A stretch of DNA of 7,822 nt from an uncultured Clostridia bacterium (GTDB lineage: Bacteria > Bacillota > Clostridia > Lachnospirales > Anaerotignaceae), in assembly GCA_947036475.1 (NCBI GenBank), contig CAMQRG010000095.1, forward strand, positions 1-7,822, read 5' to 3'. The position numbers were made by a program, and so were the translations under genes. The notes under the pieces are model-generated. The model was not told the origin of the DNA, did not search any database, and was given only the letters and a program-made list of their open reading frames with translations. This document shows, one piece after another, positions 1 through 4,970 of the stretch. Numbering within the stretch: the stretch's first letter is position 1; each line of letters starts with the position of its first letter.

Positions 1-2
1 TT

Positions 3-905
3 ATGGAACTTCGCAATATTAAATCTTTTATAAAGGTTGCAGAATTTGAGAATTTTTCAAAAGCAGCGGAAACGCTTGGCTATGCCCAGTCCACCATCAC
101 CACACAGATACAGCTTTTGGAGGACGAGCTTGGTGTCAGCTTGTTCGACCGTATTGGCAAAAAAGTTTTCCTTTCAGAAAAAGGCCGCCAGTTCCTTGCC
201 TATGCCAACAGTATTGCAAAATTGGAGGAAGAAGCACTGGAAACAATTTCCAATGCAGAAACTCCTTCCGGCATACTGCAAATCGGCATCATCGAATCTA
301 TTGTTCATTCCACAGCAAAGCCCATTTTGGAGGAATTTCTCCTGAAATGCCCTGCGGTGACGTTAAAAGTTAAGATTGGAACAAACCGGGAACTGCTCAA
401 TCTTTTGGAAAAAGGGCTTTTGGACGCAGTTTTGCTGCTGGATTCCCCTGTTTTTCGTCCCGAACTTGAAAATGTATTCACAGCCGATTCCCATATCTTC
501 TTTTTCTGCGCACCGGAACATCCCTTTGCAGGAAAAAATGTTTCACCGGAACAGCTGAAAACAGAAATCTTCCTTTTGACCGAAAAAAACAGCAACTACC
601 GGGATTCCTTTGACAAACTCATGGAAAAACACGCCGTTCCCATAAACTACTGCATAGAATGTGGCATTACTTCCTATATCATAGATTTTGCAGCGAAAGG
701 CATGGGGATTTCAGTTCTTCCGGATTACTGCCTCACCATCGCCCTACGGGAAAACAAAATCCGTACATTCACCGTGGAGGGTTGCAACATACAAATGCAG
801 GTGCAGCTCCTCCGCCATACGCAAAAATGGAGTTCCTTAGCTGAAAGACGTTTCTTTGAAATCGCAGGCCGGCATCTTTCCGCTGACTGTACGTTCCCCC
901 ACTGA
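3..905 (+). CDS. LysR-family transcriptional regulator (LysR1)
   Basis: A 300-residue protein of normal length for a LysR-type regulator. Residues 1-60 form the winged helix-turn-helix: it opens MELRNIKSFIKVAEFENFSKAAE, has the recognition-helix segment YAQSTITTQIQLLEDELG, and continues into LFDRIGKKVFLSEKG. Residues from about 90 to 290 are the periplasmic-binding-protein-like effector domain, beginning at LQIGIIES. The ATG lies two bases from the left edge, so its ribosome binding site and promoter cannot be seen and a longer start cannot be excluded. It ends 6 bp before the stop of the convergent AEC permease gene, which makes that permease a plausible but unproven target. It resembles the second LysR protein in this window over the DNA-binding domain and the start of the effector domain. 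The effector is unknown. Confidence 0.93.
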   Translation: MELRNIKSFIKVAEFENFSKAAETLGYAQSTITTQIQLLEDELGVSLFDRIGKKVFLSEKGRQFLAYANSIAKLEEEALETISNAETPSGILQIGIIESIVHSTAKPILEEFLLKCPAVTLKVKIGTNRELLNLLEKGLLDAVLLLDSPVFRPELENVFTADSHIFFFCAPEHPFAGKNVSPEQLKTEIFLLTEKNSNYRDSFDKLMEKHAVPINYCIECGITSYIIDFAAKGMGISVLPDYCLTIALRENKIRTFTVEGCNIQMQVQLLRHTQKWSSLAERRFFEIAGRHLSADCTFPH

Positions 906-911
906 TTTTCC

Positions 912-1829
912 TCAGAAAATTCGAAGTAAAAGCAGCAATATTGTCATTACCACCATGCTGAACGGCAGCATCAACGAATTCAGCACCGCCGCCACAGAAC
1001 GGTTATAGCCGCAGCGTTCCGTATAAATCGGCGCAACGCTCAAAATAGGCGAAAATACGATAATGGACAATATCTGCCGGTACATCAGCGGGACGGGAAG
1101 GAAATTGTAAATCAGCAGAGAAAACGCAATCCCCGTGACCATTCGGAGTGTAAAAACGCCTGCCATATCCTTCAATTCGCTCCTGTTGATTTTCGGCTCA
1201 AAAAGTATGCCAATCAGAAGCATTGCAAGGAAAGCATTCGCCTGCCCGATCATGCCCGCCACTGTATAAACCGGCTCCGGCAGGCGGATATGTGTGGCGC
1301 AGAGCAGTATCATCACCAGATATGTCACAAACGGCATGGACGAAAACAGCGTTTTCAGTATTTCCCGCCTGTCCACGCCGCCCCTGCCTTTCGCCACCGT
1401 CATGGCAATGGTAAACGTCCCTCCAAAGCACATGATTGCATTGCCGACATCAAACATACAGAGCAGGGCAATCGCCTCCGCCGCAAAAAAGCTGGACATA
1501 TACGGCAGTGTGCAGAGCCCGATATTATAGCCCGCCGTGTTGATGATGTAAAACGCCCGTTTCGGCGCAGGCTGCCGCCTCGTCACAAGCAGGACGACCC
1601 CAATCGCCGCAAAATTGACTGCAAACCCCAGCCCGATTGCCACCAGAAAGGACGGAGACAACTCCAGTGAACGGAAATTATGTATAATCGCCATCGGCAG
1701 CGTAATCTTCAGCACCAGCTTGCTCAGAAGCCCGCTGTCTTCTACCGAAAATAAGCCGATTCGTTTCAGCGTAAACCCCAAAAGTATCATAAAAAGAAAG
1801 CCAAACGCATTGACAAATACTGTTTCCAT
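912..1829 (-). CDS. AEC-family (auxin efflux carrier-like) permease
   Basis: A 305-residue, very hydrophobic membrane protein. It starts METVFVNAFGFLFMILLGF and has about ten hydrophobic segments spread over its length. Features fit the AEC/YfdV-type carriers: a first helix followed by a short charged loop (KRIGLFS), a helix with LPMAIIHNF, a polar helix-breaking segment around NTAGYNIGLCTLPY, and a second hydrophobic half ending MTILLLLLRIF. Family members export or exchange small organic anions such as malate; the substrate here cannot be read from sequence. I chose the ATG at 1829 because GGAGGGAAGG (1831-1840) sits 6 bases upstream. A 21-residue longer start is possible on paper, but it would translate the rplT terminator. 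No convincing promoter lies between that terminator and the start, so read-through from the ribosomal operon is possible. The gene is tail to tail with LysR1. Confidence 0.88.
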   Translation of the reverse strand: METVFVNAFGFLFMILLGFTLKRIGLFSVEDSGLLSKLVLKITLPMAIIHNFRSLELSPSFLVAIGLGFAVNFAAIGVVLLVTRRQPAPKRAFYIINTAGYNIGLCTLPYMSSFFAAEAIALLCMFDVGNAIMCFGGTFTIAMTVAKGRGGVDRREILKTLFSSMPFVTYLVMILLCATHIRLPEPVYTVAGMIGQANAFLAMLLIGILFEPKINRSELKDMAGVFTLRMVTGIAFSLLIYNFLPVPLMYRQILSIIVFSPILSVAPIYTERCGYNRSVAAVLNSLMLPFSMVVMTILLLLLRIF

Positions 1830-1830
1830 T

Positions 1831-1840
1831 CCTTCCCTCC
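1831..1840 (-). promoter_or_regulatory. Ribosome binding site of the AEC permease
   Basis: On the minus strand the sequence reads GGAGGGAAGG, with the GGAGG core 6 bases before the ATG at 1829. This fixes the start at METVF rather than at the upstream in-frame ATG. Confidence 0.85.
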
Positions 1841-1860
1841 TGTCTGTCTTATATGCACAG

Positions 1861-1890
1861 AAAAAGGCTTTCCTTTCAGAAAGCCCTTTC
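1861..1890 (-). terminator. Intrinsic terminator after rplT
   Basis: Read on the minus strand, GGCTTTC (1885-1879) pairs with GAAAGCC (1872-1866) around the 6-nt loop TGAAAG, followed at once by TTTTT (1865-1861). It starts about 18 bases after the rplT stop codon and about 30 bases before the AEC permease start. It therefore either ends the infC-rpmI-rplT transcript or lets part of it continue into the permease. Confidence 0.88.
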
Positions 1891-1903
1891 ATATTTTCGT
1901 ATC

Positions 1904-2257
1904 TTACAGTTTTGCTTTTGCGGTGTCAGCCAGTGCTGTAAAAGCCGCAGGGTCAGAAACTGCCAGTTCTGCCAGCATCTTTCTGTTGATATTGACATCA
2001 GCCAGTTTCAGGCCATGAATCAGCTTGCTGTAAGAAATGTTGTTCAGTCTTGCAGCCGCATTGATTCTTGTAATCCACAGGCTTCTGTACTCTCTCTTTG
2101 TCTGCTTTCTGCCAGCAAACGCAAACGCCATTGCCTTCATTACGGACTGCTTCGCAACTCTGTACTGTTTGCTTCTTGCGCCGCGGTAGCCTCTTGCCAG
2201 CTTCAATACCTTTTTATGTCTTTTTCTCGCGTTCAATGCGCCCTTTACTCTTGCCAT
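1904..2257 (-). CDS. rplT: 50S ribosomal protein L20, full length
   Basis: A 117-residue protein of the usual L20 length, beginning MARVKGALNARKRHKKVLKL. Residues 1 to about 60 are the basic extension that threads into 23S rRNA, with many Lys and Arg (RGYRGARSKQYRVAKQ). The rest is the small globular domain, including REYRSLWITRINAAARLNN and NINRKMLAELAV. L20 is essential for early 50S assembly, and in several bacteria it represses its own operon by binding mRNA. AGGAGG (2265-2270) lies 7 bases before the ATG. This is the most distal gene of the infC-rpmI-rplT operon and the only copy here with the correct L20 C-terminus. Its first 96 codons lie inside the 508-bp tandem duplication and are identical to those of the chimeric ORF upstream. 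Confidence 0.97.
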   Translation of the reverse strand: MARVKGALNARKRHKKVLKLARGYRGARSKQYRVAKQSVMKAMAFAFAGRKQTKREYRSLWITRINAAARLNNISYSKLIHGLKLADVNINRKMLAELAVSDPAAFTALADTAKAKL

Positions 2258-2988
2258 GATAAGTCCTCCTAAAAATAGTATCCCAAATGTTGTCCGTCAG
2301 CCCTTATGCGTAAGGCAGCAGGCGTTTCTTTACACTGTTCAGAACTGTCTTATCCACAGTTGTAGCGTGTCTGAGGTTTCTTTTTCTCTTTCTGGACTTC
2401 TTGCCAAGAATATGCTGTGTATTGGATTTCTGTCTTTTCAACTGACCTGTCGCAGTGATTTTGAATCTCTTCGCTGCTGCCAGCATCTTTCTGTTGATAT
2501 TGACATCAGCCAGTTTCAGGCCATGAATCAGCTTGCTGTAAGAAATGTTGTTCAGTCTTGCAGCCGCATTGATTCTTGTAATCCACAGGCTTCTGTACTC
2601 TCTCTTTGTCTGCTTTCTGCCAGCAAACGCAAACGCCATTGCCTTCATTACGGACTGCTTCGCAACTCTGTACTGTTTGCTTCTTGCGCCGCGGTAGCCT
2701 CTTGCCAGCTTCAATACCTTTTTATGTCTTTTTCTCGCGTTCAATGCGCCCTTTACTCTTGCCATGATAAGTCCTCCTAAAAATAGTATCCCAAATGTTG
2801 TCCGTCAGCCCTTATGCGTAAGGCAGCAGGCGTTTCTTTACACTGTTCAGAACTGTCTTATCCACAGTTGTAGCGTGTCTGAGGTTTCTTTTTCTCTTTC
2901 TGGACTTCTTGCCAAGAATATGCTGTGTATTGGATTTCTGTCTTTTCAACTGACCTGTCGCAGTGATTTTGAATCTCTTCGCTGCTGC
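1969..2988. repeat. Exact 508-bp tandem duplication across rpmI-rplT
   Basis: Two head-to-tail copies, 1969-2480 and 2477-2988, are offset by 508 bp. Reading both copies through, I found no mismatch. CTGC occurs at all three boundaries (1969-1972, 2477-2480, 2985-2988). The outer left CTGC belongs to rplT codons 96-97, the outer right one to rpmI codons 8-9, and the middle one is the novel rplT/rpmI junction. This is the signature of a duplication by slippage or microhomology-mediated joining over 4 bp. Each copy holds most of rpmI, the intergenic region with its AGGAGG site, and the first 96 codons of rplT. I see no terminal inverted repeats, transposase or target-site duplication. Exact identity means the event is very recent, or that it is an artefact of library preparation or assembly. 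Confidence 0.95.
2304..2765 (-). CDS. Chimeric L20-L35 ORF created by the tandem duplication
   Basis: A 153-residue open frame. Residues 1-96 are identical to L20 (MARVKG... to NINRKMLA). Residues 97-153 are identical to L35 residues 10-66 (AAKRFKITATGQ... to KKRLLPYA). The junction is one shared GCA alanine codon inside the CTGC microhomology at 2477-2480, and the frame is kept. The ORF has the same AGGAGG site (2773-2778) and spacing as rplT, so it should be translated if the duplication is real. It would carry the L20 rRNA-binding extension and most of its globular domain, but lacks the last 21 L20 residues and the first 9 of L35. Intact rpmI lies upstream and intact rplT downstream, so no essential protein is lost. 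I know of no natural L20-L35 fusion family. It is best read as a by-product of the duplication, or an artefact, rather than an evolved gene. Confidence 0.7.
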   Translation of the reverse strand: MARVKGALNARKRHKKVLKLARGYRGARSKQYRVAKQSVMKAMAFAFAGRKQTKREYRSLWITRINAAARLNNISYSKLIHGLKLADVNINRKMLAAAKRFKITATGQLKRQKSNTQHILGKKSRKRKRNLRHATTVDKTVLNSVKKRLLPYA

Positions 2989-3012
2989 TTTTTTCGTTTT
3001 CAACTTAGGCAT
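2812..3012 (-). CDS. rpmI: 50S ribosomal protein L35, full length
   Basis: A 66-residue, highly basic protein of the usual L35 length. It starts MPKLKTKKAAAKRFKITATG, has the signature middle (KRQKSNTQHILGKKSRKRKRNLR) and ends KKRLLPYA. L35 is a small 50S subunit protein. AGGAGG (3021-3026) is 8 bases before the ATG. It follows infC after a 77-bp gap and precedes the L20-type ORF by 46 bp, the standard infC-rpmI-rplT order. Codons from residue 9 onward lie in the tandem duplication and appear again as the C-terminal part of the chimeric ORF. The first nine codons are present only here, so this is the sole intact copy. Confidence 0.97.
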   Translation of the reverse strand: MPKLKTKKAAAKRFKITATGQLKRQKSNTQHILGKKSRKRKRNLRHATTVDKTVLNSVKKRLLPYA

Positions 3013-3089
3013 AACCTTATCCTCCTAAAAATGTCCTACGGTACGCAAACGCGCACTGCCTATTCCGATAGTTCTTTCCGTCCTGCGGT

Positions 3090-3596
3090 TTAATTCTTCG
3101 GAGCAAGGAACATGACAAGACTCCTGCCCTCCATTTTGGGCTGTTTGTCAATCACGCCAAATTCCTCTGTCTGCTTGGCAAAATCCTCCAAAATCGCCAT
3201 TCCTGCTTTAGAATGGCCAATTTCGCGCCCTCTGAAACGAATGCTGACCTTTACTTTGTCGCCGTCCTTCAAAAATTCATTGGCTTTTTTGACCTTCACC
3301 TGAACATCATGCGTATCAATACTCGGGGACAACCGCAGTTCCTTCACATCGACGGTTTTCTGTTTCTTTCTGGCTTCTTTTTCCTTTTTCGCCTGATCGA
3401 ATTTGTATTTGCCGTAATCCATAATACGGCATACAGGCGGCTTCGCTGTCGGCGCGATCTTCACAAGGTCGAGTTTCTTTTCGTCCGCGATTTTCTGCGC
3501 GTCCCTCGAAGAAACAATGCCCAGCTGTTCGCCATTTTCATCGATAAGTCTAATTTCTTTGTCCCTGATTTGCTCATTGATCATTAAATCAGTAAT
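3090..3596 (-). CDS. infC: Translation initiation factor IF-3 (ATT start)
   Basis: IF-3 binds the 30S subunit, blocks premature 50S joining and checks the start codon. From the ATT at 3596 the product is 168 residues, close to the family norm. It reads (M)TDLMINEQIRDKEIRLIDENG, then the signature KPPVCRIMDYGK (about residues 52-63), a lysine-rich linker (KKEKEARKKQK), and the C-terminal domain ending MEGRSLVMFLAPKN. The first residues parallel Bacillus IF-3. GGGGAGGTG (3603-3611) leaves 8 bases before the ATT, whereas the next in-frame ATG (3584) is about 20 bases away, too far. The longer ATG start at 3695 would run through leader hairpins and gives a non-IF-3 sequence. infC is well known for AUU-type starts, which allow IF-3 to repress its own synthesis. 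Confidence 0.93.
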   Translation of the reverse strand: MTDLMINEQIRDKEIRLIDENGEQLGIVSSRDAQKIADEKKLDLVKIAPTAKPPVCRIMDYGKYKFDQAKKEKEARKKQKTVDVKELRLSPSIDTHDVQVKVKKANEFLKDGDKVKVSIRFRGREIGHSKAGMAILEDFAKQTEEFGVIDKQPKMEGRSLVMFLAPKN

Positions 3597-3602
3597 GTCA
3601 AG

Positions 3603-3611
3603 CACCTCCCC
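3603..3611 (-). promoter_or_regulatory. infC ribosome binding site that selects the ATT start
   Basis: The minus strand reads GGGGAGGTG, then 7-8 bases, then ATT ACT GAT TTA ATG. The spacing is optimal for ATT (3596) and about 12 bases too long for the ATG at 3584. Confidence 0.8.
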
Positions 3612-3640
3612 AAAATAATTGCCACAGAACGCCCCCTCTG

Positions 3641-3674
3641 AAATAAAAAGAAAGCGCCGGAAGAAATCCGCCGC
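3641..3674 (-). terminator. GC-rich leader hairpin with U-rich tail (possible attenuator 2)
   Basis: On the minus strand GCGGCGGA (3674-3667) pairs with TCCGGCGC (3661-3654), with one G-G mismatch and a 5-nt loop TTTCT. It is followed by TTTCTTTTTATTT (3653-3641). It lies in the infC leader, about 30 bases before the infC ribosome binding site. This is terminator-like and could be a second attenuation point or a structure that controls access to the start region. Function is inferred from shape only. Confidence 0.5.
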
Positions 3675-3680
3675 ACACAG

Positions 3681-3704
3681 AAAAACAGAGTACACCTCTG
3701 TCTT
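3681..3704 (-). terminator. Intrinsic terminator-like hairpin in the infC leader (attenuator 1)
   Basis: On the minus strand ACAGAG (3701-3696) pairs perfectly with CTCTGT (3690-3685) around the loop GTGTA. The stem extends by AAG against TTT, and a run of T follows (3685-3681). It lies about 70 bases downstream of the predicted transcription start and before infC, where premature termination would control the whole infC-rpmI-rplT operon. In Bacillus subtilis the same operon is controlled by L20-dependent termination in its leader, so an equivalent mechanism is plausible here. Confidence 0.65.
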
Positions 3705-3716
3705 ATTGCTGTATTG

Positions 3717-3758
3717 ACCTTACCAGCTCCGGGCCGTAAGGTGAGAAGCGGAACTTCT
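3717..3758 (-). promoter_or_regulatory. Structured 5' part of the infC leader RNA (candidate L20-type leader)
   Basis: Two stems can be read on the minus strand. AGAAG and CTTCT (3758-3744) close a 5-nt loop. ACCTTAC and GTAAGGT (3742-3717) form a perfect 7-bp stem around a 12-nt GC-rich loop. They occupy the first 50 or so bases of the transcript, upstream of the terminator-like hairpins, which is where a sensor domain of a ribosomal-protein leader would lie. I cannot align it to a known leader family without tools, so the L20-binding role is inferred from operon context. Confidence 0.5.
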
Positions 3759-3775
3759 TCTTTGTTTACCGTAGC

Positions 3776-3804
3776 AGTATACCATCTTTTTCACTCCGCG
3801 TCAA
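3776..3804 (-). promoter_or_regulatory. Sigma-A promoter of the infC-rpmI-rplT operon
   Basis: On the minus strand, TTGACG (3804-3799), a spacer of exactly 17 bases, and TATACT (3781-3776) match the housekeeping consensus closely. An A-rich stretch (AAAAAACAG) lies just upstream of the -35 box and may act as an UP element. The predicted transcription start is near 3769, giving a leader of about 170 bases before the infC ATT codon. Confidence 0.88.
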
Positions 3805-3862
3805 CTGTTTTTTCCGTTTTTGGGCAAAAAACACTTTTCATTCCGGCCGATTGCCAGTAAAC

Positions 3863-3888
3863 GATGGAAACGCCGGCGTTTTCCCATC
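3863..3888. repeat. Imperfect palindrome between lysR2 and the infC promoter
   Basis: GATGG and CCATC flank AAACG and CGTTTTC around a CCGG centre, so the whole 26-bp stretch folds back on itself with two single-base bulges. It sits 24 bases after the lysR2 stop codon. It may help end lysR2 transcription, but no T run follows on either strand, so it is not called a terminator. Confidence 0.5.
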
Positions 3889-3911
3889 CCCAGATACAAT
3901 ATCCCCCCATT

Positions 3912-4811
3912 TCATCTGTTCATTGCCTTTTCCAGAATTTTCCGAAGTTCCTCCATAAAGCCCCTGAGCTGCGGCGTCACCACATGGCTTTTATGCAGTA
4001 TAATCTGGACGGACTGTGTCTGCTCCTCCTCCAATATCTGCAAAATCCGTATTTTTCCACTTTCTGCTGCCCGCTTTACTGTATATATCGGCAGGAATGA
4101 CAGGCAGTTTCCCTTTTCCACCAGTCTGCACGCCTTTTCCGCGCTTTGCAGCTTCAAAAACGGGCGGACAGCAACGTTATGCCGGGCAAGAAATTCCCGG
4201 AACCTTTGGTTATATGGCGCAGAATCCTCCATCAGCACAAATTCCTGACCTTCCAAATCCTCAGGGCTTACTGCCTTTCGCCCCGCAAGCGAATGGCAGG
4301 GACTTGCCGCAATCATTATTGGCACATCTACGCTGTGCCACTTCCGCCACTCCGTTTCGTAAAGCGGGCAGTCAATCAGACAGGCAGCATCCAGCCGCCC
4401 TTTCCGCAGGTCCTCTTTTAACGTTTCCGTCGCGTCTACGGTCAACTCTATTTCCACACGCGGAAACCTCTCATGGTAATACAGGAACAATTCTTCCGGC
4501 AAAAACGCGAACAGCGATTCCACAATCCCAATTCTGACCACCCCGCCAAGTGCCTGTTCCGATTTCATGAAATTTTCCATCTGTACCGATGTAGATACAA
4601 TCTGCTGTGCATACGGCAGAAGTTCCTCTCCGTACTGCGTCAGGGAAACACTCCGGCCAATGCGGTTGAACAGCGGTACTCCAACCTCCCGTTCCAGCTG
4701 CTGAATCTGCGTGCTGACATTTGACTGGGAATAGCCCAGCTCCCTGCTTGCCTGCGTAAAGTTCCGCAGAGCAGCTACCTTCAAAAATGTATTTAGATTC
4801 CGTATTTCCAT
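3912..4811 (-). CDS. LysR-family transcriptional regulator (LysR2), divergent from the PLP enzyme gene
   Basis: A 299-residue LysR-type regulator. Residues 1-60 hold the winged helix-turn-helix (MEIRNLNTFLKVAALRNFTQ, GYSQSNVSTQIQQLEREVG, LFNRIGRSVSLTQYG). The effector domain starts near residue 90 with VRIGIVESLF. I chose the ATG at 4811 because AGGGGTGG (4818-4825) is 6 bases upstream and the usual LysR N-terminus starts there; a 17-residue longer start would extend into the promoter and operator. It is divergent from the PLP enzyme gene across 159 bp holding a T-N11-A inverted repeat, the usual arrangement for a regulator and its target. Its predicted -35 box overlaps that repeat, which suggests autorepression. 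The co-inducer is unknown; the neighbour suggests a sulfur amino acid or a precursor such as an O-acyl-homoserine. Confidence 0.93.
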   Translation of the reverse strand: MEIRNLNTFLKVAALRNFTQASRELGYSQSNVSTQIQQLEREVGVPLFNRIGRSVSLTQYGEELLPYAQQIVSTSVQMENFMKSEQALGGVVRIGIVESLFAFLPEELFLYYHERFPRVEIELTVDATETLKEDLRKGRLDAACLIDCPLYETEWRKWHSVDVPIMIAASPCHSLAGRKAVSPEDLEGQEFVLMEDSAPYNQRFREFLARHNVAVRPFLKLQSAEKACRLVEKGNCLSFLPIYTVKRAAESGKIRILQILEEEQTQSVQIILHKSHVVTPQLRGFMEELRKILEKAMNR

Positions 4812-4833
4812 TCGTGTCCACCCCTTTTTCTTT

Positions 4834-4862
4834 ATCGTACAGGATTTTCCTCGCAAAATCAA
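4834..4862 (-). promoter_or_regulatory. Predicted promoter of lysR2
   Basis: On the minus strand TTGATT (4862-4857), a 17-base spacer, and TACGAT (4839-4834) each match four of six consensus positions. The -35 box lies inside the left arm of the operator at 4856-4882, so a bound LysR2 would block its own transcription. The predicted start near 4827 leaves a very short leader before the AGGGGTGG ribosome binding site. Confidence 0.6.
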
Positions 4863-4882
4863 TCTGTTTTTTCGATTGATTT
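4856..4882. promoter_or_regulatory. LysR-type operator (T-N11-A inverted repeat)
   Basis: AAATCAAT (4856-4863) and ATTGATTT (4875-4882) are perfect 8-bp inverted arms separated by exactly 11 bases, matching the T-N11-A LysR box. Its centre (4869) is about 64 bases upstream of the predicted start of the PLP enzyme gene, the classic position for a LysR recognition site, and it overlaps the -35 box of lysR2. Confidence 0.82.
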
Positions 4883-4898
4883 AATTAAAAACATCTGT

Positions 4899-4927
4899 TT
4901 TACATATTGTTTGCTCTGTGTTATGTT
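4899..4927 (+). promoter_or_regulatory. Predicted promoter of the PLP enzyme gene
   Basis: TTTACA (4899-4904), a 17-base spacer, and TATGTT (4922-4927). The weak -10 box fits a promoter that needs an activator. The predicted start is near 4933, and a strong AAAGGAGG site (4957-4964) lies 6 bases before the ATG. Confidence 0.6.
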
Positions 4928-4970
4928 TAAGTCATCGAAGAAAACCCATACAAATTAAAGGAGGATTACA

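Noticed and set aside
912..1892. Longer AEC permease ORF starting at 1892 (MKGLSERK...)
   Set aside because: The extra 21 codons translate the rplT terminator, and the internal ATG at 1829 has a strong, well-placed ribosome binding site.
1969..2988. Mobile element or CRISPR explanation for the direct repeat
   Set aside because: There are only two abutting copies with no spacer, no terminal inverted repeats and no transposase; the repeat content is purely rpmI-rplT.
1853..3093. Plus-strand ORFs antisense to rplT and rpmI, partly repeated in two copies
   Set aside because: They are the reverse complement of ribosomal protein genes, have no family resemblance, and repeat only because of the 508-bp duplication.
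3090..3695. 201-residue infC ORF from the ATG at 3695
   Set aside because: The first 33 codons cover leader hairpins and do not resemble IF-3; the ribosome binding site points to the ATT at 3596.
3912..4862. 316-residue lysR2 ORF from the ATG at 4862
   Set aside because: Its first codons lie in the predicted operator and promoter; the family N-terminus and a ribosome binding site support the ATG at 4811.
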